From positions 1-64,000 of the forward strand of contig CAWHYZ010000030.1 in assembly GCA_963833605.1 (NCBI GenBank): a DNA stretch of 64,000 nt. The letters are read 5' to 3'. Under the pieces are notes generated by a model. It ran no database searches. It was not told the DNA's origin and was given only the letters and a program-made list of their open reading frames with translations. Source of the DNA: JAFAXD01 sp963833605 (GTDB lineage Bacteria > Pseudomonadota > Alphaproteobacteria > Rhizobiales > Xanthobacteraceae). The position numbers and the translations under genes are program-made. Positions 27,006 to 35,710 of the stretch are shown here, one piece after another (position 1 is the first letter of the stretch; each line of letters opens with the position of its first letter).

Positions 27006-27686
27006 ATGCCCGAGCTTCAGATCATCGGCGGAGCGGCCAGCAACTTTGTCTGGATGTGTCGTATTGCGTGCGCCGAAAAGGGCGTGCCTTACGCACTCAC
27101 ATCGGTGATGCCGCACACACCCGAGGTCGACGCCATACACCCGTTCGGCAAGATCCCGGTCATGCGCCACGGCGATGTCACGCTCGGCAAGTCGCGAGCG
27201 ATCTGCGCGTATATCGACCGCACCTTTGCGGGCCCGCCTCTGGTGCCTGCGGACGCGGTCAAGGCGGCGCAGGTCGAGCAATGGGTTTCGATCATCAATA
27301 CGACGATCGATCCGATCTGGATCCGTCAGTATATCGGGGCGGGCTATATCTTTCCCGGGACACCCGACAAGTCTCCCAACCGCACCGCGATCGACGCGGC
27401 GTTGCCCAAGATGCAGCAGCAGTTCCCCATAATGGATAAGGCTGTTGCGTCCGGACACCTGGTTGGTGACACGTTCACGCTCGCTGACATGAACTTCATG
27501 CCGATCCTGTTCTACATGAACAAGTTTCCGGAGAGCAGCGCACTGCTTGCCGCGAGCCCCAATCTCAAGGCTTATTTCGAGCGTCACTTCGCCCGCAAAA
27601 GCGTGCAGGACGCGATCCCGCAAAGCCCGCCCGGCACTGCCGACCAGTCAGAGCGCGCCAAGGTCGCGCGAGCGGTCAATGCCTGA
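27006..27686 (+). CDS. Glutathione S-transferase family protein
   Basis: Thioredoxin-fold N-terminal domain with GGAASNFVWMCRIACAEKGVPY, the cis-proline motif FGKIPVM and the glutathione-binding LGKSRAICAYI. The helical C-terminal domain contains LVGDTFTLADMNFMPILFYM. It has 226 residues. The ATG at 27006 has AGGAG 8 bases upstream; the ATG at 27000 is too close to it. First gene of an operon with an ArsR-type regulator and an SRPBCC protein, and driven by the operator-rich promoter upstream. It is likely a detoxification enzyme induced by its substrate; the ligand is unknown. Confidence 0.88.
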   Translation: MPELQIIGGAASNFVWMCRIACAEKGVPYALTSVMPHTPEVDAIHPFGKIPVMRHGDVTLGKSRAICAYIDRTFAGPPLVPADAVKAAQVEQWVSIINTTIDPIWIRQYIGAGYIFPGTPDKSPNRTAIDAALPKMQQQFPIMDKAVASGHLVGDTFTLADMNFMPILFYMNKFPESSALLAASPNLKAYFERHFARKSVQDAIPQSPPGTADQSERAKVARAVNA

Positions 27687-27987
27687 AGCGGCCGACCGCA
27701 TGGCGGCGCTCGGCGATCCGGTGCGCCGCGCCATTTTCGAGATGCTGGCGGAGGGCCCGCGCTCCGTTGGTGACATCGCGGGTCACCTGCCGGTGACGCG
27801 CTCGGCGGTCTCTCAGCATTTGCGCGTGCTCAGCGACGTTGGACTTGTCACCTACGAGCAGGCCGGCACCCGCAATCTCTACCGCATCGAGCCCGAACGC
27901 GTCGCCGAAGTGCGCGACTATCTCGACAAGCTTTGGCAGAAGGCGCTCGGGAACTTGAAAAGCCGCATCGAAAAACCGCACCAGTGA
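27679..27987 (+). CDS. ArsR/SmtB-family winged-helix regulator
   Basis: A 102-residue repressor-type protein: ALGDPVRRAIFEMLAEGPRSVGDIAGHLPVTRSAVSQHLRVLSDVGLVTYEQAGTR-type winged helix, with the recognition helix in SAVSQHLRVL. No cysteine metal site (ELCVC) is present, so it belongs to the metal-independent group usually paired with SRPBCC proteins. Its ATG lies 8 bases inside the GST gene, showing coupling. It probably binds the three palindromes before the GST gene and autoregulates the operon; the inducer is unknown. Confidence 0.88.
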   Translation: MPEAADRMAALGDPVRRAIFEMLAEGPRSVGDIAGHLPVTRSAVSQHLRVLSDVGLVTYEQAGTRNLYRIEPERVAEVRDYLDKLWQKALGNLKSRIEKPHQ

Positions 27988-27994
27988 GGGTGTC

Positions 27995-28480
27995 ATGTCG
28001 GTCATGGAAAGTTCTGCCTCGGGTCTGTTCGTGCGCAAGGAGATCACCGTCGAGGCGAGTCAAGCGCGCGCCTTCAGTGTGTTCACGCAGGAGCATGGTG
28101 CGTGGTGGCCGCTCGCGACCCATCACATCGGCAGCGCTGCGGCAGAGACCGCCATTATCGAGCCACGCACAGGCGGCCGCTGGTTCGAGCGCGCCGCCGA
28201 CGGCAGCGAATGCGATTGGGGTCGCGTGCTGGTCTGGGACCCGCCGGGCCGGCTGGTTTTGTCGTGGGAAATCTCAGCGGACTGGAAGCATGATTCAAGT
28301 ATCGACACGCAGGTCGAGGTGCGCTTTGTGGCGCTCGGGCCGGCTCTCACGCGGGTTGAACTCGAACATCGGCGGCTCGATAGTTTCGGCGCTGCCGCCG
28401 AGCAGATGCGCGGCATATTCGACTCGGAAGGTGGCTGGAATGGAGTCCTGAAGTTGTTCGCCGCACGAGCGCGCAACTGA
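27995..28480 (+). CDS. SRPBCC family protein (AHSA1-like)
   Basis: A 161-residue START/Bet v1-like fold protein: VRKEITVEASQARAFSVFTQ, GAWWPLATHHIG, ARTGGRWFER-type strand and WDPPGRLVLSWEI, ending in GGWNGVLKLFA. Such proteins form a hydrophobic cavity and commonly follow ArsR regulators in bacterial operons. It starts 7 bases after the regulator stop, with GAGGG upstream. A role in binding the inducing compound, or in its metabolism alongside the GST, is inferred. Confidence 0.88.
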   Translation: MSVMESSASGLFVRKEITVEASQARAFSVFTQEHGAWWPLATHHIGSAAAETAIIEPRTGGRWFERAADGSECDWGRVLVWDPPGRLVLSWEISADWKHDSSIDTQVEVRFVALGPALTRVELEHRRLDSFGAAAEQMRGIFDSEGGWNGVLKLFAARARN

Positions 28481-28800
28481 GGCCACCTTCATAAATCGGT
28501 AGGTTTGTGCTGGGCGTCACAGTTTGCGTGTGATCACCTAGCTACCGAGCAACCAGTCGCGCACAAGCGCAGTACGATAGCCCAATACCTCCGGGCTTTC
28601 GTGTTTTCCTATTCACGCGTTGTTTATTGATTATTCCATCGATCACATTCGCTTGAGTGCGAAATTTCGTGATTGCGATGTGAATCGTTGTGATCGCTGC
28701 CGCCGCTTGTTCGGCGGATTTTACGCCCTAAGTTAAACGCGACGCCGAACCAAGCGACCCAAGCTCTGTGGCGCGGCTTGAACAAACAGGAGAGATTCAG
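28481..28800. other. AT-richer intergenic region upstream of the small secreted protein
   Basis: No gene is supported here. The base composition is clearly lower in GC than the flanks around 28600-28740. TGTGATC-like words recur (near 28530 and 28690), but I cannot assign a regulator. It probably contains the promoter of the small secreted protein at 28801, whose AGGAG ribosome-binding site is at 28788-28792. Confidence 0.4.
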
Positions 28801-28962
28801 ATGTCAGTTCTCAAATCGATCACGCTCGCGGCCGCTGTCGTTCTTGGAATGGCGACGCTGGCCAATGCGGCCACTTATCACACTTACCGCGCTCACAACC
28901 AGGCTGCCGCCAACACGAGCGCCGCCGAACACTTCCAGGCGCAATTCAAGAACAGCTACTGA
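28801..28962 (+). CDS. Small secreted protein of unknown function
   Basis: A 53-residue protein with a convincing signal peptide (MSVLKSITLAAAVVLGMATLANA), leaving a mature peptide of about 30 residues, ATYHTYRAH...FQAQFKNSY, polar and with no cysteine. AGGAGAG lies 8-9 bases before the ATG, and an intrinsic terminator follows 26 bases after the stop, so this is a self-contained monocistronic unit. I do not recognise the family. The unit architecture and AT-rich upstream region suggest strong, dedicated expression. Confidence 0.75.
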   Translation: MSVLKSITLAAAVVLGMATLANAATYHTYRAHNQAAANTSAAEHFQAQFKNSY

Positions 28963-28987
28963 CCTGGATGCGGTAACGCGAACGGCA

Positions 28988-29012
28988 AAGGGCGGCCCTT
29001 GGCCGCCCTTTC
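28988..29012 (+). terminator. Intrinsic terminator after the small secreted protein
   Basis: AAGGGCGGCC (28988-28997) pairs perfectly with GGCCGCCCTT (29001-29010) around a three-base loop, followed by TCT. It lies 26 bases after the stop at 28962. Confidence 0.85.
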
Positions 29013-29084
29013 TGCGCTGTAGGGGAATCGGCTATTGTCGGAAACTTGCCGGACTTGATCCGGCTTTCGCAAGCCGATGCGCGC

Positions 29085-30677
29085 ATGAATGATCCACGCG
29101 TCAATATTCCGGAGTGGACCGTCTCCGAACTGTCGTCGGCGCTCAAGCGCAGTATCGAGGACAATTTCGGTTATGTGCGGGTCCGCGGCGAAATTTCCGG
29201 CTTCAAGGGCGTGCACTCCTCCGGCCATTGTTACTTTGCGCTCAAAGACGAGAACGCGCGCATCGAGGCCGTGATCTGGAGGGGGAATTTTGCGCGCCTG
29301 CGCATCAAGCCCGAGGAGGGGATGGAGGTCGTCGTCACCGGCCGGCTGACGACCTATCCAGGCCGCTCGACCTACCAGATCATTATTGAGAGCCTTGCGC
29401 CGGCCGGACTTGGCGCTCTGATGGCGCTGCTCGAAGAGCGCAAGAAGCGCCTTGCCGCCGAAGGCCTATTCGACCCGGCCCGCAAACAGCTGCTGCCGTT
29501 TCTGCCTGAGGTCATCGGCGTGATCACCTCGCCGACCGGCGCGGTCATTCGCGACATTCTGCATCGCCTGGCGGACCGTTTCCCCCGCCGGGTGCTGGTA
29601 TGGCCGGTGCGGGTGCAGGGTGATGGGTCGGCCGAGGAGGTCGCTGCCGCAATCCGCGGGTTCAACGCGCTGCCGGCGCAGGGTTCACTTCGGCAACCTG
29701 ATCTCCTGATCGTGGCGCGCGGGGGCGGGTCGATCGAGGACCTGTGGTCGTTCAACGAAGAGATCGTGGTGCGCGCTGCCGCCGACAGCATGATCCCGCT
29801 GATCTCGGCGGTCGGTCACGAGACCGACACGACCCTGATCGATTATGTGGCCGACCAGCGCGCGCCGACGCCGACCGCGGCTGCCGAGATGGCGGTGCCG
29901 GTGCGGGTCGAGTTGATCAGCAAACTTGCCAACATCGCGCGCCGCGCGTTTGGGTCGTGGCAGCGCGCGCAGGATGCGCGCCGCACTGAGCTGCGCTCCG
30001 CCGCGCGCGCACTACCGGGCGCCGACGAATTGCTCGGTCTCCCGCGCCAGCGGCTGGATACTGCCGCTGATCGGCTACCGCGAGCGCTGCGCGCCAACGC
30101 CCAGCTGCATCACACCGCGTTCTCGCGCATCGGCACGCGGCTCACGCCGCAGGCCCTGCGCATGCGAATCGCGCGCGAGGACGAGCGACTCGCCTCTGTC
30201 ATGCGTCATCTCGGCCGCTGCATGGAGGTCGATCGCGAGCGGCGGCGCGAGCGCTATCTCGCGGTCGGCGCGCGGCTCACGGCAGGGCTGCGCGCCAACG
30301 CCCAGGCGCACGGCGCTCGCATCGCGCGTGAGCGCGACCGCATCGGCAGCTTGGCCGAGCGCGCGCAGCGGGCAATGTTGGCGCGGATCGACCGTTGCGA
30401 CGCGCGCGCGGAACGCGCCGGCCAGCTGCTGGCGGCGCTCTCGTATCATGGGGTGTTGGCGCGCGGCTTTGCGCTCGTGCGGGACGGTGCCGGCAAGCCG
30501 CTGCACGCCGCCGCCGGCGTTAGCCCCGGACTTAAGCTCGACATCGAATTCAATGACGGCCGCGTTCCAGCCATCGCCACGGGCGGTCCGGCCGGCAAGC
30601 CAGTGTCTTCGGCCGCCGCGGCAGCACCGCGCCGGCGTCGCGGCAGTGGTGGCGAAGGGCAGGGGACCTTGTTTTGA
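29085..30677 (+). CDS. xseA: Exodeoxyribonuclease VII large subunit
   Basis: Catalytic subunit of the single-strand-specific exonuclease VII. An N-terminal OB fold is followed by the catalytic core with ITSPTGAVIRDILHR, LIVARGGGSIEDLWSFNEE and ISAVGHETDTTLIDYVAD. A long helical, arginine-rich coiled region (about 300-480) then gives way to a basic tail. With 530 residues it is near the usual size plus a short extension. The start at 29085 (MNDPRVNIPEWTVSELS) fits the family N-terminus better than the upstream GTG/TTG codons. The small subunit xseB is not in the window. It is the one intact DNA-repair gene here. Confidence 0.93.
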   Translation: MNDPRVNIPEWTVSELSSALKRSIEDNFGYVRVRGEISGFKGVHSSGHCYFALKDENARIEAVIWRGNFARLRIKPEEGMEVVVTGRLTTYPGRSTYQIIIESLAPAGLGALMALLEERKKRLAAEGLFDPARKQLLPFLPEVIGVITSPTGAVIRDILHRLADRFPRRVLVWPVRVQGDGSAEEVAAAIRGFNALPAQGSLRQPDLLIVARGGGSIEDLWSFNEEIVVRAAADSMIPLISAVGHETDTTLIDYVADQRAPTPTAAAEMAVPVRVELISKLANIARRAFGSWQRAQDARRTELRSAARALPGADELLGLPRQRLDTAADRLPRALRANAQLHHTAFSRIGTRLTPQALRMRIAREDERLASVMRHLGRCMEVDRERRRERYLAVGARLTAGLRANAQAHGARIARERDRIGSLAERAQRAMLARIDRCDARAERAGQLLAALSYHGVLARGFALVRDGAGKPLHAAAGVSPGLKLDIEFNDGRVPAIATGGPAGKPVSSAAAAAPRRRRGSGGEGQGTLF

Positions 30678-30921
30678 CGCGCCAGCGTCCCGCACGAAGT
30701 GTTTTGTCCACGACACCGTGGCTTTGGTTGGGCGCGCTAGCGTGCTGGTGGATACCTGCAGGCTGATGCAGATGTCGCGCGCGTGACTCGCTGTGGCGCG
30801 CACGAAGCTGTTCGCGCCGTGTTCTTGCGACCGCGTGGTAAACCGCGTAGTTTTCCGTCGGGGATTGGCGGCGACGCGCGCGCACCGTCGCCGCGTTTGA
30901 TCAACAAGAGCACGGCGGGTG

Positions 30922-31911
30922 ATGGTCAGACAGCGGCGGCAACGCGTCGGAGATGGCGTCTGGTGGCTTGCAATCGGGCTAAGCGCACTTGTGGTCGCGC
31001 TGCTGGGACCTGGATCCGCCCGCGCCGACGACAAGTTTTCGGTCTATACCTATAGCGACACCAAGGCTTTGGTTGCACTGGTCGAAGACGCCGCGCGCCT
31101 GATGGAACGCGACGGCGAAGCGGCGTTCAAGCAATTTTCGGTCAGAGGCTCACGCTGGCTCAACGGCGACCTCTATTTGTTTGCCTATACGATCGACGGC
31201 GTCTGTGTGTTTCACCCGATCACGCCCGAACTGGTCGGCAGGAACGTTCTCGACCTGCGCGATCTGCACGGCAAGCCGATCATTCAAAACGTCACCGACA
31301 TCGGCAAGAAATCCGGCCCCGATGCGTCCGGCTGGGTGTTCTATTTCTGGGAAAATCAGGTTCAGCTCACACCGAGCTGGAAGAGCACCTACGTTCGCAA
31401 AGTGATCGGGCCAAACGGCAAGACTTACGTGGTGGGCGCTGGCCTGTACGACATCAAGGTCGAGCGGATGTTCATCGAGGACCGCGTCAAGCTGGCGGTC
31501 GATGTCTTGAAGAGCGATGGTAAGGAGGCGGCATTCAAGCAATTCCAGGACCCCGCATCGCCGTTCTTCTTCCTCAACTCCTTCATATTTGTGCTCAACG
31601 ACAAGGGCACGACCATCATCGATCCCGCGTTTCCGACGCTTGCCGGGCGTGATCTTCGCGATTTTGCGGATGTCGTCGGCTTTCGCCCAATCAAGGAAGT
31701 ACTGGCCAAGCTCAAGGAGGCGGATGCGGCCTGGGTCCAGTACCTGTGGCTCAAGCCGGGCAGTCCGACGCCACAGCGCAAGCTCATCTACGCCCGCAAG
31801 CTGACGGTCGGCGACGAGACCCTGATCGTGGGATCGGATTTCTTCGTCGCAACCCCGATCTGGATGCGTGTCGAGGACGATCGGTCATGGCCAAAAAGCC
31901 CGCCGGTCTGA
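30922..31911 (+). CDS. Exported Cache-domain sensor protein
   Basis: A protein of 329 residues with an N-terminal signal or anchor (WWLAIGLSALVVALLG, then GSARADDKF). Two similar Cache-type modules follow: residues about 45-185 with LYLFAYTIDGVCVFHPITPELVGRN, and about 195-325 with SFIFVLNDKGTTIIDPAFPTLAGRD. No kinase, cyclase or methyl-accepting domain follows, so it is a stand-alone ligand-binding protein. Its end overlaps the start of the permease gene by 25 bases. That suggests it binds or senses the compound that the permease imports; this is inferred. Confidence 0.82.
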   Translation: MVRQRRQRVGDGVWWLAIGLSALVVALLGPGSARADDKFSVYTYSDTKALVALVEDAARLMERDGEAAFKQFSVRGSRWLNGDLYLFAYTIDGVCVFHPITPELVGRNVLDLRDLHGKPIIQNVTDIGKKSGPDASGWVFYFWENQVQLTPSWKSTYVRKVIGPNGKTYVVGAGLYDIKVERMFIEDRVKLAVDVLKSDGKEAAFKQFQDPASPFFFLNSFIFVLNDKGTTIIDPAFPTLAGRDLRDFADVVGFRPIKEVLAKLKEADAAWVQYLWLKPGSPTPQRKLIYARKLTVGDETLIVGSDFFVATPIWMRVEDDRSWPKSPPV

Positions 31912-33239
31912 TCTACGGGGTCGATGATCGGCCGCCCGTGTCGGCGCTCGCTCTGCTCGCAGTCCAGCACATTTTCCTGATGTCGAGCACGCTGGTGCTA
32001 CCGATCGTGTTGGTCAGCGAGATCGGCGGCGATTTCGCGGAGGTCAGGGCGGTTGTCGCACTCACCATGATTGCGTGCGGGATAGGCACCATCCTGCAGG
32101 CGATGCGCTGGCGCGGTATCGGCTCCGGGTTCTTATGCCCCAACCTGTGCGGGCCGAATTTTTTCGCAGCCTCGGTCGGCGCGGCCTGGTTGGGCGGCCT
32201 GCCGCTGATGCGCGGCATGACGATCGTCGCCGGCCTGGTCGAACTGGTATTTGCCCGCCTGGTGCATCGCCTGGCGTTTCTGTTCCCGACGGAAATCACT
32301 GGGCTCGTCGTGTTCATGGTCGGCATCAGCCTCGTACCGGTCGGCACCTCCAAATTCATGCACATCGATTATTCGGGTGAGCCGATTTAGGTGGCGAGCT
32401 TCCTGGCTGCCGGGGCGACACTGCTGGTCATGATCGGACTCAATGTCTGGGGCAGCATGAAGCTGCGACTTTACGGCGTCCTCATCGGCATGGCGTTGGG
32501 CTATTCGCTGTCGGCATTCGCCGGTCTGATGCCGGCGGATGCGCTGGCGCGCGTTGCTGAGGCGCCGTGGATCGGAGTGCCGACCCTCGATCACATGTTC
32601 GACGTGACTTTTCGTTGGTCGCTGGTGCCGGTATTCGTGATCGTGTCGATCTGCGGTGCGCTCAAATCGTTCGGCAATCTCGTCATGTGCGAGAAGGTCA
32701 ACGATGACGACTGGAAGGACCCTGATATCGACCGTATCGGCGATGGCCTCGTGGCAGACGGGATCTGCGTGACCTTGTCGGGCGTGCTTGGCGGCGTTGC
32801 TTCTGATACCTCGTCCAGCAACGTCTCGCTCTCCAGTGCCTCGGGGGCGACGAGCCGCTACATTGGATACGCCGCCGGCGGCCTGTTCATCCTGCTCGGC
32901 TTTTCACCCAAACTCAGCGCATCGCTGTCGATCATGCCGGCGCCGGTGCAGGGTGCGATCGTGGTATTCGTTACCTGCTTCATGGTTATGTCCGGACTGC
33001 AGATCATTCTCACCTCGAAACCGGACACGCGAAGGACGTTCGTCATCGGAGCCGCGCTGGTGTTTGGACTGAGCCTCGATATCGTGCCGGACCTGTATGC
33101 TCAGGTGCCGTCGTGGCTGCGTCCGTTGTTTGATTCGTCACTGACCCTCGCTACCGTGGTGGCGGTCGTCCTCAACCAGATGCTGCGGCTAGGAGGCACC
33201 AATCCGGCGGCTCCGGCGCGGGCTGTCTCGGAAGGATGA
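31887..33239 (+). pseudogene. NCS2-type purine/pyrimidine permease, interrupted by an in-frame TAG
   Basis: Inner-membrane nucleobase transporter, about 450 codons. The first part runs from MAKKPAGLIYGVDDRPP, with LLAVQHIFLMSSTLVLP and FLCPNLCGPNFFAASVG, to SGEPI at 32387. Codon 168 is TAG (32388-32390), after which the same frame continues with VASFLAAGATLLVMIGLNVWG to the end. The family signature region SSNVSLSSASGATSR is intact downstream. A single substitution, plausibly CAG to TAG, explains it. The start at 31887 follows GAGGA. The gene overlaps the Cache gene and so forms a two-gene sensing/uptake unit that is now broken. Confidence 0.85.
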
Positions 33240-33245
33240 CGCCCC

Positions 33246-33350
33246 GATTCCGAAGTTCGTCTCACCTTGCAACACGCTCGACACGAACATCGGAATCGAG
33301 AAAGCGGCCGCCGCAAAAACTGTAGGAACTTCAAATCCACCGCACTAGGC
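33246..33350. repeat. Dispersed palindromic repeat, family A, copy 2
   Basis: GATTCCGAAGTTCG (33246-33259) pairs with CGAACATCGGAATC (33284-33297) with one mismatch, followed by GTAGGAACTTCAAATCCACC ending at 33341 and then GCACTAG. Both halves match copy 1 at 1.6-1.75 kb. It lies between the permease and the convergent hydrolase gene. Confidence 0.75.
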
Positions 33351-33361
33351 GCGCTAAACAC

Positions 33362-34243
33362 TCATCGCTGGGAATGTTGGGCGCCGACCTCATGCCCCTG
33401 ACTGCGCGACAGAAATTGGATTACGCGCCGGATCGCATCGGCGCGCGCCGCCGGGTTGGTGCCGGTATGTACTCGGCCGGAGTTGTCGATCGAAAAGGCG
33501 TACCCCGTTCGCACCTGCACGGGCCGGCTCGGATGGTCGAAGTCGTGATATGCCCCGGGATAGACCACGATGCTGGCGCGCGCGCTGCGCCCGCGGGCGC
33601 CCGCCACCATCTGCTCGCACGCTTTCGCCGATACTCGATCGTCGGCGCCGCCAATCAGGATTAGCGTCGGGATGCGTGTACTCCAGGCGGTGACTTCAAG
33701 CCGGGTGCAGCCGGGGTAGAGGGCGACCGCCGAACGAAAATCCGGCTTGTCATCGCGACTGGCCGCGCGCGGGCGCACCGCCTGCAGCACGCTGACGCCG
33801 CCCGTTGACCAGCCGAGAAGCGAAATGCGATCCGGTTTGGCGAATGTCTGGCTCTGCAGCCATTCGCGCGCCGCGGTTGCGTCGGCAATGCGCTCGCGGT
33901 TGGTGCGCAAGATCGTCGCTCGGTTGCGGCATTGCGGGCCGAGGTCGCGCGAGCCGTAGCTGTCGAGATAGAGCACGGCGAATCCGGCCCTGCCGAGGCG
34001 GTTGGCCCAATCGCGATAGCGTGACGCAATCGTGCCGTCGGGGCTGCGCAAGCCCTCGCAGCCATGCATCCCGATCACGACCGGGAACGGACCTGAGCCG
34101 TCCGGGAGGTAGAGGAAAGCCTTGAGAAAACCGTCGCCATGCCGGATTTCGACCGGCTCGGGACCCCCCGCTGCGGCCGTGGGACCGATGGCGGCCAGGA
34201 TCGCAGCGCCGGCCGCGGCGACAACGGCAGCAAGGCGGTTCAT
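33362..34243 (-). CDS. Exported dienelactone-hydrolase-like alpha/beta hydrolase
   Basis: A 293-residue alpha/beta hydrolase with a signal peptide (LAAVVAAAGAAILAAIGPTAAA). The fold core is PFPVVIGMHGCEGL; the nucleophile elbow is LLGWSTGGVSVL with a serine nucleophile, the acid lies in LIGGADDRV and the histidine in YPGAYHDFDHP, which is the dienelactone hydrolase arrangement. The start at 34243 has AGGAG about 7 bases upstream. It stands alone and is convergent with the permease. Natural ester substrate unknown. Confidence 0.85.
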   Translation of the reverse strand: MNRLAAVVAAAGAAILAAIGPTAAAGGPEPVEIRHGDGFLKAFLYLPDGSGPFPVVIGMHGCEGLRSPDGTIASRYRDWANRLGRAGFAVLYLDSYGSRDLGPQCRNRATILRTNRERIADATAAREWLQSQTFAKPDRISLLGWSTGGVSVLQAVRPRAASRDDKPDFRSAVALYPGCTRLEVTAWSTRIPTLILIGGADDRVSAKACEQMVAGARGRSARASIVVYPGAYHDFDHPSRPVQVRTGYAFSIDNSGRVHTGTNPAARADAIRRVIQFLSRSQGHEVGAQHSQR

Positions 34244-34579
34244 CGCGACTCCTGCATGGACGCTCGTATACCATGGGTGCATCGGGACGCCCGCACGGCA
34301 TGGTTCACGATATGGTGCGCACATCCGCACAGTCGGTGTGGACTGCGACCGCGCGCACGGACAATTTGTCGCTTTCGCCGGAAGATAGTCTGTCCTGTTT
34401 CACGCGAGTCCCGCCTGAACCGGCCCCGAACCTGGCCCGGATCAGCCGTGGGCATCCGGGGTTTTACTCCTGCGCCGGAATGACTATCTTTGCGTCCCTG
34501 GTTTGCGGGCTCCGGTCTGGGACTTTCCACTCGGTTGGAGCCGCCGACCCGACCTTGGCATTCTCCGCGGAGACCCGAC
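34244..34579. other. Divergent intergenic region
   Basis: The region lies between the hydrolase and the DUF2093 gene. No supported coding sequence. The stretch around 34440-34485 (GGGCATCCGGGGTTTTACTC, CGCCGGAATGAC) has the look of intergenic filler seen repeatedly in this order. I see no clear promoter elements. Confidence 0.4.
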
Positions 34580-34798
34580 GTGCTCAATCGTTTCGATCCT
34601 CGCTCGCCCGCCGAGGCAGAGGTGAAATATCTGGACGGAGACTTCAGGGTGTTGCGGCCGGGCGCGTTCGTGCGCTGCGCCGTAACCGGCGTACCGATCC
34701 CGCTCGAGGAGCTCAAATATTGGAGCGTGGAGCACCAGGAAGCCTATGCGAGCCCCGAGGCTGTGCTCAAGCGGCTTAACCCGGCGCGCGTGAGATAG
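34580..34798 (+). CDS. DUF2093 family protein
   Basis: A 72-residue cytoplasmic protein matching the alphaproteobacterial DUF2093 family: NRFDPRSPAEAEVKYLDGDF, VLRPGAFVRCAVTGVPIPLEELKYWSVE and a final AYASPEAVLKR. Two conserved features are visible: the cysteine in RCAVTG and the LKYWSVE motif. It starts with GTG at 34580 with GGAG upstream. In relatives it often lies close to xseA; here about 3.9 kb of other genes separate them. The function is unknown. Confidence 0.85.
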   Translation: MLNRFDPRSPAEAEVKYLDGDFRVLRPGAFVRCAVTGVPIPLEELKYWSVEHQEAYASPEAVLKRLNPARVR

Positions 34799-35366
34799 AC
34801 CAGCTGGCGTGCGGTCGGTCCGCTCGATCGCCCGCCGGCCTTCGATCGGCTCATCAGCCAGCGCTAACGGCTTGGATCCGTCCACATCAATCCGAAGCTT
34901 CGTCCAGCTCCTGGTAGCCCCGGGCGTGGGCGCACCGGCGTTGCGGGCTTCCCTCGGGTCGTGCCCCGGAACGATGACTTAGTCTGCATGTTTGATCGGC
35001 CCGACGGTGCCAAAAGTGCCGCCACTGTTGAGGAAATGCGTAAGGGGCGCAGGACGCGCGGCGGTCTCTGGTCAATACGCTTGGGGTTGTCCGCTGATGA
35101 TTGGTCGGAAGCGACGGCAGGATACCCTAGGGGATGGCCGGTCAGAGGATGCGGCCCAGACGCCTTCATACGCCACCAGAACCTCTTTCCAGCGGCGCCA
35201 CGTATGTTACTCTTGTACCAGGGGCTTTGACGTTCCGCCTCCCGGTTGGAGGCCGGCGGAGTGACTGAGGCCGTGGGCCGACGCTTTCCCCGATCGTGAA
35301 TGTCCGGCCGAGCCGTCGAGCCGTGCGGGCTCGCGGCGAAGCAACCGCGGGGATAGGAGTTTCCCG
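34799..35366 (+). promoter_or_regulatory. Long gene-free region with probable structured leader of cspA
   Basis: About 570 bases without a supportable gene. In the last 150 bases CCTCC (35235-35239) and GGAGG (35245-35249) form the core of a hairpin extended by CCGC/GCGG-type pairs, and an AGGAG ribosome-binding site lies at 35354-35358. Cold-shock genes commonly have long structured leaders that change with temperature. Whether this one does is inferred. Confidence 0.45.
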
Positions 35367-35582
35367 ATGGCAATGGGTGGTACGGTCAAGTTTTTCAACG
35401 GCGAGCGAGGCTATGGCTTCATCAAGCCGGACGACGGCGGGCGCGATGTGTTTGTGCACATCACGGCGGTCGAACGTGCTGGGTTGAAGTCGTTGAACGA
35501 GGGCCAGCGCATCACCTTCGATGTCGAACCTGACAAGAAGGGCAAGGGGCCCAAGGCCGTCAATCTCGTGGTCCAGGGCTAG
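35367..35582 (+). CDS. cspA: Cold-shock protein, CspA family
   Basis: A 71-residue single OB fold. RNP1-like GERGYGFIKPDDG and RNP2-like DVFVHITAV are intact, with the N-terminal TVKFFN. It binds single-stranded RNA or DNA and acts as an RNA chaperone. AGGAG lies 8 bases before the ATG. The gene has its own long upstream region and a hairpin terminator downstream, so it is monocistronic. Which CspA paralogue it is cannot be decided. Confidence 0.93.
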   Translation: MAMGGTVKFFNGERGYGFIKPDDGGRDVFVHITAVERAGLKSLNEGQRITFDVEPDKKGKGPKAVNLVVQG

Positions 35583-35669
35583 CCCGCAGCCACTTCGGAG
35601 ACGGAGCGCGAGCGGCAGCCTGTTGCATCGCTGTCAGCGCGCGAACGCAGATCATCAGATAAATGCCAA

Positions 35670-35691
35670 ACCCCGGACCGGGGTCCGGGGT
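35670..35691. terminator. Hairpin between cspA and the convergent outer-membrane gene
   Basis: ACCCCGGAC (35670-35678) pairs perfectly with GTCCGGGGT (35683-35691) around a four-base loop. T-rich sequence follows on the plus strand (GAGTTGTTGTTG) and TTTGG on the minus strand, so it could serve both genes. Confidence 0.7.
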
Positions 35692-35710
35692 CGAGTTGTT
35701 GTTGCTCATC

